Made by a program: the position numbers and the translations under genes | The notes under the pieces: generated by a model | What the model saw: only the letters and a program-made list of their open reading frames with translations | What the model was told of the DNA's origin: nothing | The model's database searches: none | Part shown: piece by piece, positions 1 through 5,308 of the stretch | Numbering within the stretch: the first letter of the stretch is position 1 | How the letters are laid out: each line of letters opens with the position of its first letter | DNA from: Planctomycetaceae bacterium | GTDB lineage: Bacteria > Planctomycetota > Planctomycetia > Pirellulales > Pirellulaceae | Length of the DNA stretch: 5,814 bases | NCBI GenBank assembly: GCA_003455945.1 | Contig: DMPQ01000377.1 | Location: 21,880-27,693 of the forward strand | Direction of reading: 5' to 3'

Positions 1-965
1 TCCCGATCCCGGACCTCGCCGATCAGGATGACGTTCGGCGCGGTCCGGATCAGGTCGTCCTGCAGTCGCCGGAAACCGTCCTGCGGCGAGCCGAAGACCG
101 CGCGGGCGATTCCCGTCACTTCATCGCCGCTCCAGCCGAGGTTGCGGAAGACGATCTTCCGATCGGGATAGGCGGCCGTCACCAGCGTCTCGAAGTACTG
201 ATCCTGCTGCAGTCGCTCGATCCAGGTCCCGCCGATCAGCGTCACCCTGTCGCCATCCAGGAACTCGAAACGCTCCTGAGCCGGTCGGACGGCGCGAGTC
301 AATTCGACGGCGCTCGGCTCGCTCCAGGCGACTCGGTCGAGCCACGGCGCGGTCGAGCCGACCGGTCCGAGCACGCTCGCCGCACCCCAGCCGTCGGTCG
401 AACTCAGCTCGCGGCGGCGCCACCCTTCGTCGATGTCGGCTTCGCGAGCCGCCGACCATTCGCCGTCGCTGACCGCGATCGTCGATCGCCGCTCGCCATC
501 CTGGCGCTCGATGGTCACCGCCAGGCCGGCCGGATCGGGGCCGTCGTTGATGCCGCGGATCGTGACGACATGCTCGCCGGCGACCGCGTTGCCGCGAATG
601 ACGAACCGCTCGGGACGCTGCCAGTTCTCGCCACGACCGACGGCGACGCCGTCGACGAACAGCTCGTACCGATTGTCGCAGGCGACCGTCACGACGAGCG
701 CTGCGGCATCCGACTCCAATGAGAACGAACGGCGGAAGATGGCCGGATCGGTCCCCCCCGACGTCGCCGCCTGAGGATGATTCCAGATCCATTGCGGCGT
801 CTGAGCCGACACGGAGGCTGCCGCGACGAGCGAGGCGATCACGCCGACCAGCGGTAGCGCGAGGCTCGAAACGGTGCGACCGAGCGACGACGAGCGACGA
901 AGCATCGACGCGGCGCGAACGACGTGCGACGAGCCAAGGAACGAGACGCGAGCACGCGGCGGCAT
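1..965 (-). CDS. Secreted SGNH/GDSL-type hydrolase-like protein, C-terminus off the left edge
   Basis: The visible 321 residues begin with an export signal: an Arg-rich n-region, a hydrophobic stretch at about residues 34-51 and an A-x-A-like site (SVSA/Q) near residue 54. Next comes a beta-sandwich-like domain (about 58-215) opening with WIWNHP and containing CDNRYELFVDG, typical of galactose-binding-like folds. From about 238 the sequence resembles the planctomycete SGNH-hydrolase family: GDRVTLIGGTWIER, then FRNLGWSGD (273-281), as in homologues where a PVC-type heme-binding or other domain often follows. The start at 965 is chosen because GAGAGG lies 6 nt upstream; an in-frame ATG at 905 has no such site and would shorten the n-region by 20 residues. 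I infer a periplasmic esterase/lipase-like role, substrate unknown. The last visible residues (LIGEVRDR) do not match the GxN-type block expected there. The open frame at 121-792 in another register is a shadow of this gene. Confidence 0.8.
   Translation of the reverse strand, partial: MPPRARVSFLGSSHVVRAASMLRRSSSLGRTVSSLALPLVGVIASLVAAASVSAQTPQWIWNHPQAATSGGTDPAIFRRSFSLESDAAALVVTVACDNRYELFVDGVAVGRGENWQRPERFVIRGNAVAGEHVVTIRGINDGPDPAGLAVTIERQDGERRSTIAVSDGEWSAAREADIDEGWRRRELSSTDGWGAASVLGPVGSTAPWLDRVAWSEPSAVELTRAVRPAQERFEFLDGDRVTLIGGTWIERLQQDQYFETLVTAAYPDRKIVFRNLGWSGDEVTGIARAVFGSPQDGFRRLQDDLIRTAPNVILIGEVRDR
881..900. repeat. Two tandem copies of a 10-mer
   Basis: The 10-mer cgagcgacga occurs twice back to back. 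It lies inside the signal-peptide n-region of the SGNH gene, where it encodes part of an Arg/Ser-rich run. It is probably a low-complexity accident in a region with little constraint. Confidence 0.6.
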
Positions 966-980
966 CGAGAGCCTCTCGAT
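964..980. promoter_or_regulatory. 17-nt perfect inverted repeat over the ribosome binding site and start of the SGNH gene
   Basis: The arms atcgagag and ctctcgat are exact reverse complements around a single C. The repeat covers the GAGAGG ribosome binding site and reaches the start codon at 965. As DNA it could be an operator. As RNA the one-base centre cannot form a tight loop unless the inner pairs open, so translational hiding of the site is possible but weak. Function is inferred from position only. Confidence 0.35.
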
Positions 981-1084
981 TTCGGCGGTGGGAAGCGGGG
1001 CGGGAAGGGATTCGGCGGCAGCGGCCGAGGGGAACCGCGACCGCCTGTAACGTCCTGCGGCGGCGGATCCGATTCCCTCGACGA

Positions 1085-2890
1085 TCATAATCGTTCGATC
1101 GTGACGAAATAAGCTCCCCGGTCCGGCTTCCCCGCTTCGCGAACCATCGAACTCAGCGAGAAGGGGCCCTCGGCGATCCTCGTTTCGAACGTCACGACGT
1201 CACTCCCCGCCACCACGTCGACTTCGATATCCCGATCGTCGATCCAGAGCACGGCGGTACCGGCCTCGAACCGATAGTCGACTCCCGGCGGACGCATGCG
1301 CAGCTCGACTCGATACTCGCCGGCGGCGACGGCCTGCAGCTTCCAGGTACCGATGCCGGGCAGATCGCGACGGACATGCGACTGGTCCCACGGAATCTCC
1401 TCCTGCGGCGCATGCCAATCATGAGCGGTCAGCGTGACGACCGGCTGCGCTGCGGCTCCGACCCGGACTCGCACCGGTCGATCGAACTCGACCGAGACGC
1501 GTTGCCACCAGCGTTCGTAGAACTCGTCGAGCTGCGCGACGACATCGGGATGCTCGGACGCCACGTCGCGTGTCTGGCCGGGATCGGCGGCAAGGTCATA
1601 CAGTTCCTTGCCGCGGATCAGACGCCAGCGATCGGTCATCACCGCCGTCTGATGTCGCGGCTCGGGGATCGGGCGTCGCTGCGAATGGACGACCAGCGTT
1701 CGCTCGGGCCACGCTTCGCCGCGCACCAGCGGCACCAGCGATCGGCCGTCGAAGCGAGTCGGATCGGAGGGGTACGCGCGAGTCGCCGGATCGGCATCGA
1801 AGCCTGCGAGATCGATCGGCAACGAACACCATTCGGCGAGCGTCGGCGCCAGGTCCAGATGCGCCGTCAGTCGATCGATCGAACCAGGCTCGAAACCGCC
1901 CGCCGGCCAGCGGATGAAGCAGGGGACACGATGGCCTCCTTCGTAGGGTGAACCCTTCTGACCGCGCATGCCGGCATCGAAGCCGGTCCATGCCGCGGCA
2001 TCATCGTCGCGACTTGGCATGACTCCGGCGGCCGTCCCGTTGTCGGTCAGGAAGATCACGATCGTGTCGTCGGCGATGCCGAGACGATCGAGGGTGTCGA
2101 GCAGACGGCCGACGTTCGCGTCGAGGTTCTCGATCATCGCGTAGAACGCCGCCATCGGATCGGGAACGCCTCGCGCACGCACGGCGTCACGAGCCGCATC
2201 GTCGATGCGGTAGGGGGAGTGCGGAACATTGGTCGGCACGTAGCAGAAGAAGGGGCGATCTCGGGCCCCTTCGATGAACTCGATCGCGTGATCGAAGAAG
2301 AGGTCGGTGCAGTAGCCCGAGAACTTCTCGGGATGACCATCGCTCGACAGCGTCGGATCGCGGTAGTCGTTTCCCCAAGCATCGGGCGTCTGACCGATCC
2401 CTCCGCCGCCGATCGTCAGCGTCCGCTCGAAACCTCGGTCCTGCGCCCGCAGCGGGTACTGATCGCCCAGATGCCACTTGCCGAAGATCCCGGTCCGATA
2501 CCCGGCCGCGACGAATCGATCGGCCAGCGTCGGCACCCGTTCGTCGAGCAGCGAGCGACCTTGGATCGTGTGCCAGACGCCGACGCGGCACGAGTAGCGG
2601 CCGGTCAGCAGCGCGGCGCGCGTCTCGGAACAGGTCGGGTCGACGTGGAAGTTCGTCAGCCGCAGACTCTCGCGCGCCAATGCGTCCAGTCGGGGCGTAC
2701 GGATCATCCGATTGCCGTGCACGCCGAGATCGCCGTACCCCTGATCGTCCGACATGATCAGCACGACATTCGGTCGACGCGGCTCGTCGGCGGACGCGGG
2801 GGTCGTGCCGGCTTGGCCACCGAGCGTCAACAGCGACCACAGCGCGCCCAGCGCGACGGCGCTGCGCAACGAGTCGATCGAGTTCGGCAT
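1085..2890 (-). CDS. Secreted type I sulfatase (arylsulfatase-like) with C-terminal beta-rich extension
   Basis: This is a 601-aa alkaline-phosphatase-fold sulfatase that would hydrolyse sulfate esters, probably on polysaccharide, outside the cytoplasm. Family residues are in order: metal-binding DD at 48-49 (MSDDQGYGD), the activation motif CSETR at 87-91 followed by AALLTGR, GKWH at 137-140, H224 (NVPHSPY), the metal pair D283-N284 (TDNG), and K312 (GQKGSPYEGG). CSETR has Glu where the usual motif has Pro or Ala. Residues from about 466 to 601 form an extra beta-rich domain. The start at 2890 gives a signal peptide (hydrophobic residues 11-24, then ASA/DEP); GAGGAA lies 7 nt upstream. The frame stays open to 3025, but that extra N-terminus is basic and lacks export features. 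The gene is divergent from the NUDIX gene and 119 nt upstream of the SGNH gene. Sulfated substrate not determinable. Confidence 0.93.
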   Translation of the reverse strand: MPNSIDSLRSAVALGALWSLLTLGGQAGTTPASADEPRRPNVVLIMSDDQGYGDLGVHGNRMIRTPRLDALARESLRLTNFHVDPTCSETRAALLTGRYSCRVGVWHTIQGRSLLDERVPTLADRFVAAGYRTGIFGKWHLGDQYPLRAQDRGFERTLTIGGGGIGQTPDAWGNDYRDPTLSSDGHPEKFSGYCTDLFFDHAIEFIEGARDRPFFCYVPTNVPHSPYRIDDAARDAVRARGVPDPMAAFYAMIENLDANVGRLLDTLDRLGIADDTIVIFLTDNGTAAGVMPSRDDDAAAWTGFDAGMRGQKGSPYEGGHRVPCFIRWPAGGFEPGSIDRLTAHLDLAPTLAEWCSLPIDLAGFDADPATRAYPSDPTRFDGRSLVPLVRGEAWPERTLVVHSQRRPIPEPRHQTAVMTDRWRLIRGKELYDLAADPGQTRDVASEHPDVVAQLDEFYERWWQRVSVEFDRPVRVRVGAAAQPVVTLTAHDWHAPQEEIPWDQSHVRRDLPGIGTWKLQAVAAGEYRVELRMRPPGVDYRFEAGTAVLWIDDRDIEVDVVAGSDVVTFETRIAEGPFSLSSMVREAGKPDRGAYFVTIERL

Positions 2891-3099
2891 CGGAGCGTTC
2901 CTCGGAAAGCGGTGAAGAGATCGACGTCGACAGGCTACCCGGCCCGGCGATCGTTCGCGACCGCGGCGGTCCGACGAGAACGTTCGATCCGTCGGATCGA
3001 ACGCCTGCCCGGGATGACTCGGCAACGCCGCTGCAGGATGATGGATCGCGGGGCGCAGCGATCCGTTCGTGATCGCGAGTTCTCCGCGGGAGCCCGGCG
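2891..3099. other. Divergent intergenic region between sulfatase and NUDIX gene
   Basis: This 209-bp gap separates two divergent start codons, so it should hold a promoter for each. I could not identify convincing -35/-10 pairs on either strand. The ribosome binding sites are GAGGAA (minus, 2898-2903) and GGAG (plus, 3089-3092). The strongest structure is the inverted repeat at 2981-3003. Confidence 0.6.
2981..3003. promoter_or_regulatory. Perfect 23-nt inverted repeat, candidate operator
   Basis: Arms cgttcgatccg and cggatcgaacg are exact 11-bp reverse complements around a single T at 2992. The centre is 102 nt from the sulfatase start (2890) and 108 nt from the NUDIX start (3100). No T-run follows on either strand, which argues against an intrinsic terminator, and a one-base loop argues for a protein-binding palindrome over an RNA hairpin. 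A dimeric repressor or activator acting on one or both genes is inferred; no regulator gene is in the window. Confidence 0.5.
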
Positions 3100-3735
3100 A
3101 TGAGCGACTATCTGGATCGACTGCCCGAAGCGATGCGTGATCGAGGGAACTCGGAGGCGGGCGAAATCGAGATCCTCGATCGTGAGCCGGGGGATCCGAC
3201 CACCGGCATCGTCTTCGAGAATCGGTGGTTCATGGTCGTCACCGATCCGGTCCGCTTTCCCGACGGGCGAACGGGGACCTATTCGCGGGTCATCGAATCG
3301 GCGGCGCTCGGCGGCCACAACGGTACCGTGGTCGTTCCGTTGACCGAGGATGCGGTCGGCTTCGTCCGGATCTTTCGCCACGCGACAAGGTCGTGGGAGT
3401 GGGAACTGCCGCGAGGGTTTCGCGAACCAGGACTCGACGGCGAAGCGAATGCCCGCAACGAACTGCTCGAAGAGACCGGGCTCGAGGCAGGCTCGGTCCG
3501 TCTGGTCGGCCGAGTCAACCCGAACACCGGTCTCTTCGCCGGAAGCATCGAAGTCTTCGTCGCGCAGATCGCTCGCGGTGAGGTGCATCGAGCCGAAGCG
3601 TCTCGGAGCGAAGCGATCCGCGAGGTCCGATTCGTTCCGCTCGAGGAACTCGACGAGTTCCTGCTGGACGAGGTGACCTGCGGCCTGAGCCTGAACGCGA
3701 TCTTCTTCGCGAAGCTTCAGGGATTGCTGCGTTAG
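3100..3735 (+). CDS. NUDIX hydrolase, ADP-ribose pyrophosphatase-like
   Basis: The 211-aa product has one NUDIX domain and no signal peptide, so it should act in the cytoplasm. The enzymes hydrolyse nucleoside diphosphates linked to another moiety; ADP-ribose or a related sugar nucleotide is a guess from the overall layout (beta-rich N-terminus, then ELPRGF before the box). The NUDIX box spans about 106-128, with the metal-binding glutamates present: E121, E124 and E125 in NELLEETGL. Two box positions differ from GX5EX7REUXEEXGU: Leu112 where the first Glu is expected and Asn120 in place of Arg. The first change may be usual in the subgroup with PRGFxEPG; the second is less expected. GGAG lies 7 nt upstream of the ATG. 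The gene is convergent with the broken sulfatase (26-nt gap) and ends in TAG. Confidence 0.9.
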   Translation: MSDYLDRLPEAMRDRGNSEAGEIEILDREPGDPTTGIVFENRWFMVVTDPVRFPDGRTGTYSRVIESAALGGHNGTVVVPLTEDAVGFVRIFRHATRSWEWELPRGFREPGLDGEANARNELLEETGLEAGSVRLVGRVNPNTGLFAGSIEVFVAQIARGEVHRAEASRSEAIREVRFVPLEELDEFLLDEVTCGLSLNAIFFAKLQGLLR

Positions 3736-3762
3736 CGTCGGCTCGCCGCGAACGCCGTCGCT
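3734..3762. terminator. Imperfect hairpin between convergent genes, possible bidirectional terminator
   Basis: Nine-base arms (3734-3742 and 3754-3762) pair at eight positions with one T-T mismatch around an 11-nt loop. The arms overlap the stop codons of the NUDIX gene and the second sulfatase. There is no T-run on either side, so a classical intrinsic terminator is not supported; the position is the main argument. Confidence 0.25.
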
Positions 3763-4940
3763 CATTCGAAGACGGCCGGGCGCTCGGGAGCCCACCAGGC
3801 GTCGAGCAGTTCGCGAAGTCGTTCGACCTCGCCCGGCTGCTCGGCCGCCAGGTTGCGTTCCTCGTGAGGATCGGCGAGCAGATCATACAGCTGCACCGCC
3901 GTCTTGCGCCCGCCGTGCAGCGACTCATGCCCGGTGATGTCGCCGCGATGCGAGATCAGCAGCTTCCATCGGCCGCTGATCGTCCAGCGCGTCAGCAGTC
4001 GCGCCGTGTCGTCTTCGAGCACGACGTCGTGCGCGTAATGCTCGCCGAAGATCGCTTCACGGCCTGCGAGTGCCGTCCCCTCGACCTCACCATTCCGCTC
4101 CAGCAGATCGACTCCCGGCATCCCATCGGGAACCTCGCCCCCGACCGCATGCAGCAGGGTCGGCACGAGATCGACCGACGAGACGACGGTCGATTCGTCG
4201 CGTCGCGCCGGAACACGACCGGGCCAGCGGATCATGATGGGCGTGCGGACGCCGACTTCGTTCGGGGACTGCTTGCTCCGCGGCGCGAAGTTCTGCCGCC
4301 ACCCCTCGGGGACCTCCGTCGCCGCGGTTCGTTGGATCCAGCCGTTGTCGGTCACATAGACGACGATCGTCCGCTCGGCGACTCCGGCCGATTCAAGATG
4401 ATCCAGCAGCTCGCCGCACGTCTCGTCGAACCATTCGACGCACGCGCGATACTTCGCCTCGGCGGGAGGGACCCCTTCGACCAGATAGTGCTCCAGCAGA
4501 CGCTCCGGAGGCGTGTGCGGTTCGTGCGGCAGGAACGGCGCGTACCACAGGAAGAACGGCAATTCGCGATGCGAGTCGATGAACGCCGTCACCTCGGCCA
4601 TCCCCTGACGACCGATCGTCAGGCCATGATCGCCATGGCGACCGCCGCGAGCCGGATCGCCGTGCGTCATGCCGGCGGTGAAGCCGCCGCGCTCGGCGCT
4701 CCCTTCCCACCACTTGCCGCTCTGGAAGCTCGCATAGCCGAGCGGCGCCAGAAGACGAGGCAGCGTCGGGTAGCGATCGATCCGATCGATCATCGCGGCG
4801 CAGCGAGCCAGATAGGCCGGGTCGTCGCGCCCCGTCATCCCCGGCAGACGCGAGGGATCGTTGCCGACGATCCCATGCTCATGCGGCCAACGCCCGGTGA
4901 TCATCGATGCCAGACTCGGCCGGCAGAGACCGGTCGGCAC
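3762..4940 (-). CDS. C-terminal sulfatase open frame after the TAG, GTG start
   Basis: This is the part of the second sulfatase that a gene finder would call on its own, 392 residues from a GTG at 4940. It holds the activation cysteine (residue 6 here), the catalytic Lys and His, the distal DN metal pair and the C-terminal subdomain ending WWAPERPAVFE. It lacks the first beta-strand with the DD metal ligands and any signal peptide, and I see no ribosome binding site at the GTG. Made alone it should be unexported and inactive. Re-initiation shortly after the TAG (24 nt) is physically possible. Best read as the 3' part of a broken gene. Confidence 0.6.
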   Translation of the reverse strand: MPTGLCRPSLASMITGRWPHEHGIVGNDPSRLPGMTGRDDPAYLARCAAMIDRIDRYPTLPRLLAPLGYASFQSGKWWEGSAERGGFTAGMTHGDPARGGRHGDHGLTIGRQGMAEVTAFIDSHRELPFFLWYAPFLPHEPHTPPERLLEHYLVEGVPPAEAKYRACVEWFDETCGELLDHLESAGVAERTIVVYVTDNGWIQRTAATEVPEGWRQNFAPRSKQSPNEVGVRTPIMIRWPGRVPARRDESTVVSSVDLVPTLLHAVGGEVPDGMPGVDLLERNGEVEGTALAGREAIFGEHYAHDVVLEDDTARLLTRWTISGRWKLLISHRGDITGHESLHGGRKTAVQLYDLLADPHEERNLAAEQPGEVERLRELLDAWWAPERPAVFE

Positions 4941-4964
4941 GTAACCGCGCGTGAACGTCAGACT

Positions 4965-4967
4965 CTA
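4965..4967 (-). other. In-frame amber codon inside the sulfatase
   Basis: The bases cta on the plus strand read TAG on the minus strand between the codons for LAA and SLTFTRG. Both sides are in the same frame. The NUDIX gene nearby ends in TAG after a complete-looking domain, which argues that TAG is a normal stop in this genome. Confidence 0.9.
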
Positions 4968-5261
4968 CGCCGCCAGTCGATCGAGATGAGGCGTACTGAT
5001 CGCCGGATGTCCGGCAAAGCCGTAATCGGTCCAGGCGTGATCGTCCGAGACGATCATCACGATGTTGGGGCGAGATTCGTTTCCGGCGTTCGACGCATCG
5101 TCTCGCGCCGCCACCGCATTCGGGTCCGTGCTCGATGCGAGCGGCGTCGCGCCGGACAGGCAAGAAACGACGTTCGTCGGTCCGACCGCCGCAGCGGCGA
5201 TCGGGACCGACGAGTCGTGCTTCGGGAGGGACCGGGAGATCGGCCGGCGAACCGGAGTCAC
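4965..5261 (-). CDS. N-terminal sulfatase fragment ending at TAG
   Basis: This 98-residue open frame carries the putative signal and the first sulfatase strand, SRPNIVMIVSDDHAW, and stops at TAG after HLDRLAA. It has no activation cysteine, so it cannot be a sulfatase by itself. The upstream limit is uncertain because the frame stays open back to 5741 inside the cytochrome gene. The GTG at 5261 is favoured because GGAG precedes it and because it lies after the cytochrome stop. Confidence 0.5.
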   Translation of the reverse strand: MTPVRRPISRSLPKHDSSVPIAAAAVGPTNVVSCLSGATPLASSTDPNAVAARDDASNAGNESRPNIVMIVSDDHAWTDYGFAGHPAISTPHLDRLAA

Positions 5262-5273
5262 TCGCGACTCCGG
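5252..5273 (-). promoter_or_regulatory. Perfect 8-bp stem with 6-nt loop over the sulfatase ribosome binding site
   Basis: The arms ccggagtc (5252-5259) and gactccgg (5266-5273) are exact reverse complements. In minus-strand RNA the stem contains the GGAG (5271-5268) and the proposed GTG start (5261-5259). It begins 36 nt after the cytochrome stop. It could hide the start site, attenuate transcription, or protect the 3' end of the cytochrome message; no T-run follows, so it is not a standard terminator. Confidence 0.4.
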
Positions 5274-5308
5274 CTCGTCGAGCCGACGATCAGTCTTCCG
5301 CTTCGCGG

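Larger units (their letters stand above)
3762..5261 (-). pseudogene. Type I sulfatase gene interrupted by an in-frame TAG
   Basis: Read through position 99, this is one 499-codon sulfatase. Upstream of the TAG are a possible export signal (residues about 18-42) and the metal-binding DD at 73-74 (IVSDDHAW). Downstream are C113 in CRPSLASMITGR, K183 (SGKWW), H246 (FLPHEPH), D305-N306 (VTDNG) and K330 (RSKQSPNEVG). Every usual active-site residue is present and frame is kept on both sides of the stop, so the change looks like one recent substitution, for example GAG to TAG: related sulfatases commonly have Glu in the DRLA-x-E-S-LTFTRG context. GTG at 5261 is the chosen start, with GGAG 6 nt upstream; no in-frame ATG precedes the DD motif. 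VVSC at 31-34 could be a lipobox, but the hydrophobic stretch is weak. Sequencing error or natural suppression remain possible. Confidence 0.75.

Noticed and set aside
121..792. A 223-codon minus-strand frame in the SGNH gene
   Set aside because: The neighbouring register carries the signal peptide, beta-sandwich and SGNH-like motifs; this one is very Arg-rich.
1865..1885. Overlapping GATC/CGATCG words as a possible repeat element
   Set aside because: Such words recur through all genes here as ordinary Asp/Ile/Arg codon combinations; no ordered array is present. A genome-wide count against expectation would be needed.
2219..3103. A 294-codon plus-strand open frame opposite the first sulfatase
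   Set aside because: It has shadow-like Arg/Gln-rich composition and crosses the start and intergenic region of the real gene.
2935..3795. A 286-codon minus-strand open frame opposite the NUDIX gene
   Set aside because: The plus-strand frame has a NUDIX box and a good ribosome binding site; this one has no family features.
4965..4967. TAG recoded as a sense codon (pyrrolysine or altered code)
   Set aside because: The NUDIX gene ends in TAG right after a complete domain, no recoding gene is visible, and Glu is the family residue expected there. Kept only as a remote option.
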